From Symsagittifera roscoffensis (Eukaryota > Xenacoelomorpha > Acoela > Convolutidae): 64,000 bases of DNA. The DNA is taken from contig NC_087068.1 of assembly GCF_963678635.1 (NCBI RefSeq), positions 52,242,563 through 52,306,562 on the forward strand, written 5' to 3'. The position numbers and the translations under genes are program-made. Shown in pieces: positions 21,400 through 33,155 of the stretch; the first letter of the stretch is position 1; the number at the start of each line of letters is the position of its first letter. Below the pieces are notes generated by a model, which saw only the letters and a list, made by a program, of their open reading frames with translations, ran no database searches and was not told the DNA's origin.

Positions 21400-22100
21400 C
21401 TTTGTTTTCGGTTTCATTTATATGTACTCTCTAGATTTCTGTCTCATCTCTACTGGGGTCGATGCGTTATCTTTTGATAGCGTAGAAGTGGTTGCCAACA
21501 TCGTTCTTAAGTCGTCACTTTTCACCCCGTCGATGAATATTGAAGCAATGCTAAAGTTCCTCCTGTTAGTCGATTCCCTCGGATCACTTTTTCATCTCAG
21601 ACTCACTAGGTCATCCAGAAGTCGATCAATCGATTCGTCATCCCTCTGTCTCTTTTTTTCAAACCTCATCATAGCTTGATGCCCCTTCATTCCTGATCCG
21701 ATACGGTTTTACAGATTTTCAAAAATCTTGTCTGGAGCATCACGTTCTTCTTCTTTTTTGGCTACCACACACTTCAGTGACGTGGCCTCCAGATTGCCTA
21801 ATATCGATGTGCAGGCTCTTTCATCATTCAAGTTGTCTTTAACAAGATGTAGCCTCATTACCTCAACCCAGGTGTCTTGCAACCATGCGAATCATCTTTA
21901 ATTTCTTTTGGTTTCTTGAAGGTCTTTCTAGTCTTGCCTCCTCCTCCCTCGCTTGAATCCGTGCTTCTTGTGGCGATTCCTTCAAGTGTCCTATCATCAT
22001 TTCCCAAGTGCTTGCCCACGTCATGGCATCTGATGCTACACTCGCGTGTGCGTTTGATTCCCTCCGTGCTCTTGTTGAAGTTGATGACTTTACCGTTTCA
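21400..22100 (-). pseudogene. Gag capsid-like segment (minus element)
   Basis: Reading right to left there are broken fragments equivalent to the Gag capsid region (a Q-R-E-D-E-S-I-D-R-L-L-D-D-like stretch at about 21,600-21,660, reverse frames). The fragment order agrees with the plus-strand Gag, but no frame stays open over more than about 100 codons. Confidence 0.5.
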
Positions 22101-22895
22101 GATCTTATGTTGTTGTGCATCTGGGGCAATGAAGTAGATTCTTGCTTCTTGCGGTTTGGTTCCGCCATGTCCACCCTTGGTCCATGTTGATTCACCGTTT
22201 TCTCTGGTACTGTTCTGAGTGATGGAGTTTCTCGAGAGCGCATCCAGTTTAGACTGAATAGCACGGGAACTCTCTGCTTGGTCTGTGCTCATCGTGTCCA
22301 TTCCCTTCTCCAGACTCCAGAGTTTTTCGTTTACGATCTCATACCGCTTCTCCTTTTCTTCCATATCCCTCTTTATGAACTTCTCTCGTTCCTTGTCAGT
22401 CGTCTCCACTCTTTCAGCCACCTGTAGCAGCTTCTCTTCAGTTGCTCTTGCTGAGGTAAAGTAGTTATCAAGATTTTCATTTTTTATCTGTCGGACCTCT
22501 CTTCTCATTTCCTGGCGTTCTTCCTCACTACTCTTGAGTTCTTTGACCATCTGTTCTAACTTAAGCATCAAATCTCCCAATTCCACTGGCGGTACTTTCG
22601 ACTCTATAACAGGCCTTGCTGAGTGAGCCGCCGTTCTCTCTGCGATCTGTTTCCCAGCCTCCGTTGTTATAGCGGAAAGCGTTCCAAAGATCTTGCTTTT
22701 ATCGGTCCCTGTTATCGCCTCTTCCTTATCCTTCGATCTCAACTCCACGATAGCTGCAAATCTCTCCGTGAAGGATGTCTTCATTGTCTGTGAATCATCC
22801 TTTATTGTTTTTGGTGTGCTGCCAGTGACCTCGTTTTCATTGCCTATTCGTGAGAAACCAACTGTTTTTGCTCCTTCTTTTTCTGAATTCGGCAT
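22098..22895 (-). CDS. Gag N-terminal coiled-coil region (minus element)
   Basis: A 265-codon frame starts with ATG (MPNSEKEGAK). Residues about 105-215 are a long heptad-like charged helix (LMLKLEQMVKELKSSEEERQ onward), typical of a coiled coil for assembly. No plus-strand equivalent is visible because the window starts downstream of that region in copy 1. It is probably the N-terminus of the element's Gag and is still open, although its downstream partner frames are broken. Confidence 0.6.
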   Translation of the reverse strand: MPNSEKEGAKTVGFSRIGNENEVTGSTPKTIKDDSQTMKTSFTERFAAIVELRSKDKEEAITGTDKSKIFGTLSAITTEAGKQIAERTAAHSARPVIESKVPPVELGDLMLKLEQMVKELKSSEEERQEMRREVRQIKNENLDNYFTSARATEEKLLQVAERVETTDKEREKFIKRDMEEKEKRYEIVNEKLWSLEKGMDTMSTDQAESSRAIQSKLDALSRNSITQNSTRENGESTWTKGGHGGTKPQEARIYFIAPDAQQHKI

Positions 22896-23000
22896 AGGCG
22901 TCGATTCTGTAGTTTTCCTTTCGACTTCATCTATGCTTTAATCAGGTGTCTCAATTTCAACTTGCGTGATAGGTGTACTCTTTTGTCTTGTGAGCTTTTC

Positions 23001-23488
23001 TTCAGTTGTCTCCTCTTTTTGCCTTGGGTGTTCACCATGCTACCTGAAACGTGTTTCTTCGCTAATCTTGGTTTCGTTGTTACCATGGTCTGCCTCGGTT
23101 GCCATACTGGGCAATTTTGCTTCTGCTCGACTCCGCCTTTCTCTGCTAACGACACTCTTGTCCTTTTCATGTTCTTTATTTACAATTGCTGTCTATGAAC
23201 AATTTCGTCTATATACAGGTGTTTAAAAATGTGTCTGTAAAAATAAACGAAAACCAACAACTTTCTTAGTATTCTAAACCTTTAAAAACGATTCCTGTCG
23301 AATGAGGGTTTAACAGTCCGATTCAAAACTTAGTTCTCCTAGTGTTTTCTGTGGTTGTTCCCATTCAAAGTATCCAACTCTAAACTACTAATTCAATTTA
23401 AAAAACCCAAAAATTTAAGAAGACCCCAGGAGCTATCATTGAATGCGATTCTTGTCCCACTAAGTATTGCCCCTTTTTTTATTCTCCC
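23001..23488. other. Leader or flanking DNA of the minus element
   Basis: No gene is visible. The region lies upstream of the Gag start of the minus element and is AT-rich. No LTR ends or primer-binding site could be identified. Confidence 0.4.
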
Positions 23489-23833
23489 ATAACTCAAGTG
23501 TTGGGACCCTTAATTTACCCTCCCAGGATTAAGCGTTGGGACACTTAATTTACTATCCCAGGACTCAAGTGTTGGGACCCTTAATTTACCCTCCCAGGAT
23601 TAAGCGTTGGGACAATTATTTTACTTATTTTACCATCCCAGGACTCAAGTGTTAGAGGACCCTTAATTTACTATACCAAGAATCAAGTGTGAAGACCCTT
23701 AAATTACTGTCTCAGGACTCAAGTGTTGGGACACTTAATTTACTATCCAATGTCCAAGTATTGGGACCCTTAATTTGAAATCCCATGACCAAGTCTTCAG
23801 ATACATAAATCACTATCTCGGGACTCAAGTCGA
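23489..23833. repeat. Minisatellite, about 35-bp degenerate units
   Basis: About nine imperfect units are built on CCCAGGACTCAAGTGTTGGGA plus CCCTTAATTTACTAT, with a variant carrying GGATTAAGCG. Units vary by substitutions and short insertions. The array ends where gag-related sequence starts. Confidence 0.85.
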
Positions 23834-23924
23834 TGTAGTTGCGCAGTTGATTCTTCTTCCCAGGAGTGCCTCAAAAGTTCGTGTAAATTTCCCCCACTCC
23901 CCAAAATACTCACCAAAATCCGAT

Positions 23925-24478
23925 TTGGAGATGCTGAGAAAGCATAGTCAACCAGATGAGTCGAACAGAAGGATAAACCTGGCAGTAGCCTCAAACTTCA
24001 TCGATGGTGTGAAAAATGATGAGCTTCGAACGATGTTAGCGACACATTACACCCCCGCTTTCAACCAATGCGCCAACACCAGAGGAGTTGAGACTCAAGT
24101 CAAAGGAATACCTTTTACGGAAGCCTCCATCGAGATCTGGATATTACAAAAACATTTATGGCAATTTCAACAACAGACCAGCAAACCAAGGTAACAACTG
24201 GTACAAACCAAGGGACGATATGGATAAGAGACGCTCTTGTGGAAATTGCAGTTCGACGGACCATCATGTATCAGCATGCCCATCCTACAAACAGGGCATG
24301 AAAGCAATAGGCTTTAGCCTCGAGGATGAAGATGCGTCAGAGGTCGATCATGAAGATTTCATGAGAGGAGTAATTGCGAAATTCGGCCCAAGTTTTGTCT
24401 ATAACTTGGAAGGTCATTTTAAATCGGATTGCTCATACTTTTGGGATGCTGTAGCAGACATAAAGCATCCAAGGCATT
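23925..24478 (+). pseudogene. Partial gag unit 1 (capsid end plus nucleocapsid)
   Basis: The unit starts inside the capsid segment (GDAEKA/LEMLRKHSQPDESNRRINLAV) and keeps the frame GVKNDELRTMLATHYTP, which is broken in later copies. It ends after the zinc-knuckle region at GCATCCAAGGCATTAG. The left border abuts the minisatellite. Confidence 0.8.
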
Positions 24479-25602
24479 AGGAAGCATTAACCGGTGTGAA
24501 AGACGTCTGCTTATGTTATATATGAGGTTGAGAAAAATAGGCCTAATAACCGTTGGCTCAAGGGTCAGGGACACTATTTCTTGTGCTTTCATACCTCATC
24601 AAGGAAGAAGTCATCCCAGTGATTCGGACAGAAGGGAAAATCCAGAGCCCTTATCAGGGGGCAATGATGCTCAAGTGGGGCACTCAAGAGACACTACATC
24701 AATGGCCACAGCCTTTGAACCTCTGAACAGGTCCTTGGAGACATTCCTAACGAGGTTGTCTAGAACCAATGAACGCAGTGAAAATTCCAGAAGGGTTTTT
24801 AAGAAACCAAGATGCTATAAAGATGAATATAATGGCTTCATTGATACCTGGATAAAAGTAATGAAACTTTGAAGAGGAGGACTTGTCAGATAGACAAGAA
24901 TGCAGTTCTCTCACCAGTAACCCGGAAGGGACATCCCTAAACTGCATGATGGCCAAAAAGCAATACCAGCGGGACACTCCTGAGAAAATCTTCGAAATCT
25001 TGTTAAATCGTTTTGGCTTACGATTGATGCGATTCGAGAAACAGAGGCAACGTGAAGACGAGACAATAGACAAATTTCTAGACGATTTGGAGATGCTGGG
25101 AAGGCGTAGTCAACCAGATGAATCGAACAGAAGGATAAACCTGGCAGTAGCCTCAAAATTCATCGATGGTGTGAGAATGATGAGCTTCTAACGATGTTAG
25201 CGACACATTACACCCCCGCTTTCAACCAATGCGCCAACACCAGAGGAGTTGAGACTCAATTCAAAGGAATATCTTTTTCTGAAAACTCCATCGAGATCTG
25301 GATATTACAAAAACAATTATGGCAATTTTAACAACGGACCAGCAAACCAAGGTAACAACTGGTACAAACCAAGCGACGATATGGACAAGAGACTCTCTTG
25401 TGCAATTGCAGTTCGAGGGATCATCATGTATCAGCATGCACAACCTGCAAACAGGGCATGAAAGCAATCGGCTGTAGCCTCGAGGATAAAGATGCGTCAG
25501 AGGTCGATCATGAAGATTTCATGAGAGGAGTAATTGCGAAGTTCGGCCCAAGTTTCTTCTGTAACTTGGAAGGTCATTTTAAATCGGATTGCCCATATTT
25601 TT
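24479..25602 (+). pseudogene. Partial gag unit 2 (tandem)
   Basis: This is a second, nearly complete capsid-plus-knuckle unit of about 1.1 kb. It starts AGGAAGCATTAACCGGTGTG and ends at the same gag position as unit 1. Relative to the following unit it lacks two short segments (within MKLHFEEED and GSGVQGHQAM). It runs directly into the second large copy. Confidence 0.85.
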
Positions 25603-25836
25603 GGGGTGCTATAGCAGACATAAAGCATCCAAGAAGGCATTAGGAAGCTTTATCCGGTGTGAAAGACGTCTGCTTATGTTATATATGAGGTTGAGAAAAA
25701 TAGGCCTTATAACCGTTGGCTCAAGGGTCAGGGACATTATCTCTTGTGCTTTCATACCTCATCAAGGAAGAAGTCATCCCAGTGATTCAGACAGAAGGGA
25801 AAATCCAGAGCCCTTATCAGTGGGCAATGATGCTCA

Positions 25837-26376
25837 ATGGGGCACTCAAGAGACACTTCATCAATGGCCACAGCCTTTGAACCTCTGAACAGGTCCTTGG
25901 AGACATTCCTAACGAGGTTTTCTACAACACATGAACGCAGTGAAAAGTTCAGTAGCGTTTTTAAGAAACCAAGATGCTATAAAGATGAATCTGATGGCTG
26001 CATTGATACCTGGATAAAAGTAATGAAACTGCATTTTGAAGAGGAGGACTTGTCAGATAGACAAGAATGCAGTTCTCTCACCAGTAACCCGGAAGGGACA
26101 GCCCTAAACTGCATGATGGCCAAAAAGCAATACCAGCGGGACACTCCTGAGAAAATCTTCGAAATCTTGTTAAATCGTTTTGGCTCAGGGGTGCAAGGAC
26201 ACCAAGCAATGATGCGATTCGAGAAACAGAGGCAACGTGAAGACGAGACAATAGACAAATTTCTAGACGATTTGGAGATGCTGGGAAGGCGTAGTCAACC
26301 AGATGAATCGAACAGAAGGATAAACCTGGCAGTAGCCTCAAAATTCATCGATGGTGTGAGAATGATGAGCTTCTAA
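25837..26376 (+). pseudogene. Gag capsid-like segment (copy 2)
   Basis: The protein is the same as at 235-774, including the stop after GVRMMSF. See that entry for the domain reasoning. Confidence 0.75.
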
Positions 26377-26433
26377 CGATGTTAGCGACACATTACACCC
26401 CCGCTTTCAACCAATGCGCCAACACCAGAGGAG

Positions 26434-27087
26434 TTGAGACTCAATTCAAAGGAATATCTTTTTCTGAAAACTCCATCGAGATCTGGATATTACAAAAACA
26501 ATTATGGCAATTTTAACAACGGACCAGCAAGCCAAGGTAACAACTGGTACAAACCAAGGGACGATATGGATCAGAGACGCTCTTGTGCAAATTGCAGTTC
26601 GACGGACCATCATGTATCAGCATGCTCATCCTACAAACAGGCCATGAAAGCAAAAGGCTTTAGCCACGTGGATGAAGATGCGTTAAAGGTCGATCATGAA
26701 GGTTTCATGAGAGGAGTAATTGCGAAATTCGGCCCAAGTTTCCACTGTAACTTGGAAGGTCATTTTAAATCGGATTGCCCATACTTTTGGGATGCTGTAG
26801 CAGACATAAAGCATCCGAGGCATTTGGAAGCTTTATCGGGTCTGAAAGCCAGCAAGGCTCGCCTGTTGAGTGAAGCGGAGGCACGCAGAAAGGAAAAATC
26901 ACAAGAGATGGCAACGAAGAAGATTCAGGCAGTAACGGAAGAGATACGTGAACCGGAACAGGTGACTGCGAAGGACGACTTCAAGATCGACTATAGGGCA
27001 GCCGCGAGGGATGCTCTAAACAGAGTCCAGCAGGAGTTGGTGACGAAAGGATATCGAACAAAAGATGAAGATCGAACTAGAAAATGA
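26434..27087 (+). pseudogene. Gag nucleocapsid, CCHC knuckle (copy 2)
   Basis: This is identical in frame and length to 832-1485 apart from one visible change (YKNNYG here, YKKNYG there). It carries the same CANCSSTDHHVSAC knuckle. Confidence 0.8.
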
Positions 27088-27361
27088 GAAAATTCAGGAA
27101 AAGCTAAACGCTTTCGAGGCGTCAGAAGTTGAAGAAACGAAAGCACCCAGCAGTTTGAGCATGAAACTAAAGGTGATCGCTGGGCAGACGTTCGGAATGG
27201 TACCACAAGGAAGCAGAATACAGTGAGTAATTTTAGTTGCGGGACATCAGGTGATCAGGAACCTAAGTGAACCCTCAGAGCTCACTATGATGCATTTAGA
27301 CACATATGCAGATTATCTGAGACAGGTAGAGCCACGCACAGAGTCGAGGGCTGTATGAGCA

Positions 27362-28248
27362 TTGTTGACATCAGGCGGCCCTCTAACAAAGAAACTCTAC
27401 GGGCGCTACGTGGAAGTCTATGGACCTTATCAAGTGATGTTGAACGTTGACGGGATAAGTATCTACACTAGGACCTACATCACAACAGATAGTGACCAAA
27501 TGGGGCAGATCTATTTGGGACAAGAAGAACTTAAGGTCCGAAGAATTTGCCATAATACCATGATGGAGTAAGATGCAGTACAAATAGGGTACGAGGCAGA
27601 TGTGACTGCACATCTGCTAGACACCAATGGGAAGAAAATTGGAGTAACAGGGCTACTGGATACAGGAGCAGTGGTAAGCGTGATGCCAATAAAGACTTGG
27701 GAGAGAATGGGCTTCACGAGGAAAGATCTAAATTCAACGAACCTCAGATTGGTGGCCGCCAACCGCAGAGCAACCTACGTGCCGGAAGGACACGAATAAC
27801 GGTCCTTCACATGGGAGGACGCAATCTTTGGATGAGCTTCCTGGTGGTTGAGAATTTAGACGACTCAGACCAATTCATCCTGGGACATTATTTAGTCTGA
27901 AATTTTGACGTTATGATTGACTTGAATAACGGCCTAATAAGGATCAGAAACCTGGACCGGAAGTATGTTAAGCGACCAATTAATAGGATAAAACGGATAA
28001 AAATTAGGGGCCAATTTTTTTTGAATGGAAAAGTTAAACTACAGCCGGGTCAAACTGTGGTAGCTATTTTTAGGATGAGAAATTTGAACTCTTTAAGTGA
28101 TAGCAAACAGGTTTGTTTAGTACCGAACCCGAATAGTCAAAGTTCAGTGATTTTAGGCCGGAGCTTCTCGGTAACTCGAAACGGACTGTGTGTCAGTGTG
28201 TTATTGAACATACTGGACACCACAGTTTCAATCCAGCGTGGAAAATAA
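27362..28248 (+). pseudogene. Pre-protease region, aspartic protease and linker (copy 2)
   Basis: LDTGAVVSVMP is retained, and the same stops and frame change occur as in copy 1 (1760-2646). Confidence 0.75.
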
Positions 28249-28419
28249 TTTGGTTACGCTTTACCGATGAGGACCGACTATGAAGAGACACAAAACTTGA
28301 AGAGTTATGACGTAAAGGACTGCCCTTATCATGCCAACAGAGATATAACTTTTAAAGGAATTAATGAATTTAAATATATTAATAAACAGTTTTCAATGAA
28401 ATCTTAAACAGACGACGGC

Positions 28420-29280
28420 TTGTTGAGATGCTCGAATTTTCCGGAACGCCCATCGTCATATGAACTGGAATCCGACAAACCGGTTTTGCTGGAGATAGAA
28501 CACTTGAAAGGTAAAATGGGCGAGGGAGATTTTGAAACGTTGCGGGCGGTTTTAAATCGAACTAGAGGAAAGCGCCGTTCCCCATCGGGAAGGCGCAAGA
28601 CGAATGACGCCACACTAATCGGAAGCGTGCCGAGCGGAAATAGAAATGTTGCTCGAATACGACATGATAGAGCCCTCGAAATTGCCTTGGGCTTGCGGGA
28701 TAGTCATGGCAAAAAAAGAAAGGGGGCAGCTTACGTTTTGTTGCGACTTTCGTTAACTGAACGCAGTAACAATAAAAGATGCCCATCCGATACCGCGGAT
28801 AGACAAGAGCCTCTCGAAACTTGGCGACGCCATGTTCTTCACCACATTGAACTTGGGCTTGGCCTTCTGGCAGGTCCCTCTAAGGAGGAAGGATAGAGAA
28901 AAAACGTGATTCGCATGTGAATTGGGGTTGTACCAGTGGAAGCGGATGCCCTTCGGCTCGTGCAACACAACAGCGACCTTTCAAAGGTTGATGGCTCAGG
29001 CTTTGACGAAAGTCACGAAGAAGTACGGAAATGTTGTGATGTGCTTCGTAGACGACGTGTTCATTGCAACACCAACATAAGCAGACCACATTGATAGACT
29101 AGATGAGGTTTTCAATTGTATAAAAGGAGTGGGCTTGAAATGCAAGCCATCGAAATGCGAGATCCCTAGGGACTCAATTAAATACCTGGGTAAAAAGGTA
29201 GACAGGCATGGCTTGCGGCCGGACCCGGAAGCAGTGGAAGTAGTGAAACATGGAAGGCACCCAGAACGGACACACAGCTC
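28420..29280 (+). pseudogene. Reverse transcriptase core, broken (copy 2)
   Basis: It has the same FVDD box and the same three in-frame stops as the copy at 2818-3678. Confidence 0.85.
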
Positions 29281-29992
29281 ATGAGCTTCCTTGTATTTGC
29301 CAACTACTACCGAGAGTTCATAAAAGGATATGGAGACAAGGTGTACCCCCTGATGCGCAACGAAGCAAAGAAGTTTGAGTGGAATGAGAAAGCTCAAGCA
29401 GCCATTGAGAACATAAAGCGGGAACTGTACGAAGCGCCAGTGCTAGGCATGCCCACGGAAAAGGGCATGTACGTTCTTGACACTGACGGGTCGGTAGTAG
29501 CCATCTCAGGAATATTGCATCAAGAGCAAGAATGGAATGGGAGAACCGTTCTCGTCCCATTGCCTAAGCAGCAAAGTGTTAAGGGACACTGAGATGAAGT
29601 ATGTTGCACCGAACGCAGAAGTGTTTGCAGTAATCACATTCGTGGAAAAGTACCGTGCATACTTGGGGAGCTCTCCCTTTAAGTTACACGTGGACGTGGA
29701 TAACAGAGCGTTATCCTGATTGAAGACGTACTCGATGGACCAGAGTTATATTGGTAGATGGATAGTAAGATTAGACGGCTACCATATGATAATCGAGCAC
29801 AGGATGCGTGATAAACACCAGAATGCTGACAGCCTCAGCAAGAAGACTGAGTTCTATGAAAGACTGGAACAAAAGCAAGCCAATCAGGCGGAAATCAGGG
29901 AAAGGTTCTTGATTCTGGGCAAAAAATTTTATGAACTGCTTCCCTTGACGAGGTGGTTAGACAAGTCTGGATCCAATTCCAGGACATCCTGA
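29281..29992 (+). pseudogene. RT connection and RNase H (copy 2)
   Basis: As at 3679-4390. Substitutions relative to copy 1 include His to Arg in EKYxAYL, Ile to Arg in RWIVxLDGY and Ile to Phe in LGKKxYEL. The Arg forms agree with the minus-strand relative at the first two sites, so copy 1 appears to be the derived one there. Confidence 0.85.
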
Positions 29993-30209
29993 GTTACCTG
30001 TAGAGAATAGAGAAAGCAATTGAAATAAAGATTCTATCCAAGAAGGCCCCGGTGCCCTTGGATCTGTTGCTGCGCTCAAACCTGGTCCAACAGGAACTCT
30101 CTCGCATGAACATAAACAGCCTCTCATTTTTGGAGAAAAGTGATGCTAATGCTGGGTGGACTGTTGTAGAGGGAAGTAACTAGAGATGACCCCCTAGTGG
30201 GCAGCAGCC

Positions 30210-30965
30210 ATGGCATCACTTAGAGTCGGTGACAATGTGAAGATCATGCCGTCAAGACGACAACACAAGGAAAATGAAAGGGAATGTAGGTCAATAGTTA
30301 AGCAACTAGTGTCCTCTATACCCCAAGAAATTTTAATAAGTACTTCATACAAACGGAAAGAACAGGAAAACGGTAGACAAAAGAAAACTGTTACCTTTGA
30401 AGATCAGGACAAGGAAGGCGAAGAGGTTGAACGAAATCTGGTGCAAGATAATTTGTCCGGGGAGATGTACGGTGATGAGAGCAGGCGAGTTCAGGAACAA
30501 AACCCGGGACTAGAAAGTTTATCCGGGGAGTATGATGTGGAAGAGAATGTTCATGATGAAGAACAGGACCTGGAGGATAAAATTTCGTCCGGGGAGTTCA
30601 GATGGATGAACAGAACGCACAAAACTGATCCAGAAAAGGAACGTGCTCCATCGCAGATTTTTAAATTGATGACAACTCGCCTGCTCTACGGTGATGAGAG
30701 CAGGCAAGTTCAGGAACAAAAACCGGGACTAGAAAGTTTATCCGGGGAGTATGATGTGGAAGAGAATGTTCATGATGAAGAACAGGACCTGGAGGATAAA
30801 ATTTTGTCCGGGGAGTTCAGATGGATGAACAGAACGCACAAAACTGATCCAGAAAAGGAACGTGCTCCATCGCAGATTTTTCGATTGATGACAACTCCCG
30901 GAATTCAGCAATCAACACCTACTCAGACAGGAACTCGAGCTCAGGATCAGAATTGTCAGAGCTAG
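30210..30965 (+). CDS. Acidic spacer ORF with 73-residue tandem repeat (copy 2)
   Basis: The protein is identical to 4608-5363, with the same in-frame 219-bp duplication. Confidence 0.5.
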   Translation: MASLRVGDNVKIMPSRRQHKENERECRSIVKQLVSSIPQEILISTSYKRKEQENGRQKKTVTFEDQDKEGEEVERNLVQDNLSGEMYGDESRRVQEQNPGLESLSGEYDVEENVHDEEQDLEDKISSGEFRWMNRTHKTDPEKERAPSQIFKLMTTRLLYGDESRQVQEQKPGLESLSGEYDVEENVHDEEQDLEDKILSGEFRWMNRTHKTDPEKERAPSQIFRLMTTPGIQQSTPTQTGTRAQDQNCQS

Positions 30966-31449
30966 CGATCCACACACTACTAGTGGAGACTCGAGCAAGA
31001 GATCTAGACAGGGAGGTATATCAAGACCCTGACAGTGATCGCTACCTCATACCAAGCAAAAGAGTCTTTGACAACGCAGCGGATGATTGGAAAAGATAGC
31101 GGCATCGAAACGTTTGATAAGTTTGTTGCCACAAAAAGAGGTGGTCAGACCTGATCTTCAACCGTTCAGACAAGAAACACAGCCATTGACGAAGATTTGG
31201 TGCGTTAGGTCGGAAGATGACACGCATCAGCCCAATGAGCTGAATAGTCAAATGAGGGTCATGAAGACGTACTTGAAGGCGAGATACAGACTCTCGGACC
31301 TACTAAGAGCGCAGAGAAATGACCGCATGACTAGCAACTTGAAAAGGCGGATCGAAACTCCGGAATGGAGCTCCGGACAAAGGTGACCTAGAGGAAGACA
31401 ATTACCGTGTTCTGAGACAGTACTTTATGCAAAAAGGAGAAGGTTATAT

Positions 31450-32495
31450 TTGAACAAGGACGGGATCGTGGCATCTAAGAGAAGAGAAGAAGACAAAGTC
31501 TTGTACAAATACAAAGCGATAGTGTTGCCGCAACTCTATCAGACAGAACTTTTGTTCAGGTCGCACCATCAGATGGGCCATCAGGGAATCCATAAAGTGT
31601 ACCAGAGGATCTTGAAGCGCTTTGAGTTGCCTGAGATGAAGAAGGCATGCAAGAAGTGGGTAACAGCACGACTCCCATGCCAACAGGTCAAGGATCCAAA
31701 AATATTGCGATTTCCTTTGCAGTCGATCGAGTCATCTGAATTCAACGAGGTGGTGCAGCTTGACCACCAGAAAATATGTATGACAGATAGTGGCTATAAT
31801 CAAGTCTTGGTCATGATAGACCACTTCACGAAGTATGCAGAGGCCGTGCCTTGCATAACTGACTCAGCAGAAGACACGTGCGATCACCTGATCAATACGG
31901 GGATAGCGATTGTCCGATGACGTTTCAATCGGACAATGGAATAGCTTTTGTAGCGGAACTTACTAAAGAGCTCATGAGACGCTCTCAGGTGGCTCAAGCT
32001 CATTCTACGGCATACCATCCCCAGACGAATGGCGTAGTAGAGAGGCAAAATCGGATGTTGGTGTCGATGCTGAGGGCGTTTTGTTCCAGGTACATGACCG
32101 ATTGGGACAGAAACCTTCCACAGGTAATGGGAGCGTACAACAGCACGCAACACTCCACCACCGGAATTAGTCCACACATGATGTTAAGTGGATACGAGAA
32201 GTCTTTGCACTTTGCTTTTTTTTACCCAGAGTATGAGGGAAAGAAAACATCACCACAGGTCAACGTAAGCGATGTGTTTAGACGTCAACAAGAACTAAAC
32301 GACTTGTGTAGACGGAACACTCAGCAGACACAGGTGAGGCAGAGAAAAAGGTTCGATAAAAAAGCAGCTGGTGCAAAAGCTTACTCGGTAGGAGACTACG
32401 TAATTGGTGTTTCTATACCTTATACCTCCGAAAGGAACGAAAAAGCTCCTAAAGAAGTGGAGGGGACCCTTCATGATTACAGAAGTGCACCATGA
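31450..32495 (+). pseudogene. Integrase (copy 2), C-terminal half still open
   Basis: It is broken between the first and second catalytic Asp exactly as in copy 1 (stop at about 31,918). From 31,878 to 32,495 the frame stays open for 205 codons because the T-run at about 32,214 has eight T instead of nine. This part contains FQSDNGIAF, AYHPQTNGVVERQN and a basic C-terminal region. Confidence 0.88.
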
Positions 32496-32596
32496 GGGAC
32501 GTTTTTATAGACTGAGTACCGGCCCAGCCGCTCACTCACTACGAAAACATTAAGCCACACAATCAATCTACGGAAGACTGGTGTATACCTGCAGAT

Positions 32597-33070
32597 ATGG
32601 ATGAGGGGGATTATTTGATGATGGACCCTGCCTGCGAGGTCAATGAGAAGGGCACCAGGGGAAAGAATGATGGGAATGAGGTCGTAGAGGAAGGATCAAG
32701 TCCACCACTGGACCTGAATTCTAACGAGATGATTGAAGCGGACGGAGAAACCTTACCCTACGCAGAAGAGGAATGGCAAGACCCCGAACAGATGGAGGTC
32801 CCCAAGAATTTGGAACCAGATCTTCCATTTACGATACAGACTCGACAGAGTGACAGGACAAGACTCACGAAGAAATACAATCCTTACGGAGATGACTTCG
32901 TATTGAACAGAACAGATCTGAAGAAGATAGTGGAAGAATTGGTGGGTCTAGAAGAAACAACCCTGTCGCAAGACATCGACATAGTTGACGACCGCGACGA
33001 GGAGTGGATCGATGACCGGTCTAAACCCGAGGTAGAATTCGACGACGAGCAACAGCCATCTTACGATTAA
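32597..33070 (+). pseudogene. Pol C-terminal acidic tail (copy 2)
   Basis: Equivalent to 6996-7469, with the same protein. Confidence 0.6.
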
Positions 33071-33155
33071 GACTTGACGAATCTGCGTGTCTGGGAAAGG
33101 CTGAACAAAATGACGTCCGACCAGTGTCACAATTCGAGATGTAGACCGACAGAGC

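Larger units (their letters stand above)
16165..23000 (-). mobile_element. Ty3/Gypsy-type element, minus strand, strongly decayed
   Basis: Reading right to left, the order is Gag, zinc knuckle, protease, RT, RNase H, integrase, Pol tail, which parallels the plus-strand element. Shared motifs (RRSCANCGSADHH, RIRPDPDAVEAV-type sequence, RALSWLKTYSMDQSYIGRWIV, CEVNEKGTREKNDGNE) show the same family, but nucleotide identity is clearly lower than between the two plus-strand copies. Almost every domain has frameshifts. No macrodomain-like segment and no LTRs were found. Confidence 0.85.

Noticed and set aside
16165-22941. Plus-strand ORFs across the minus element (for example 16,220-16,774 and 18,613-19,341)
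   Set aside because: They are rich in Ser, Leu, Cys and Phe, as expected from antisense reading of Gypsy Pol; the minus frames give the real motifs.
23489-23833. CRISPR-like array
   Set aside because: The units are degenerate and directly adjoining, with no unique spacers, and the context is eukaryotic.
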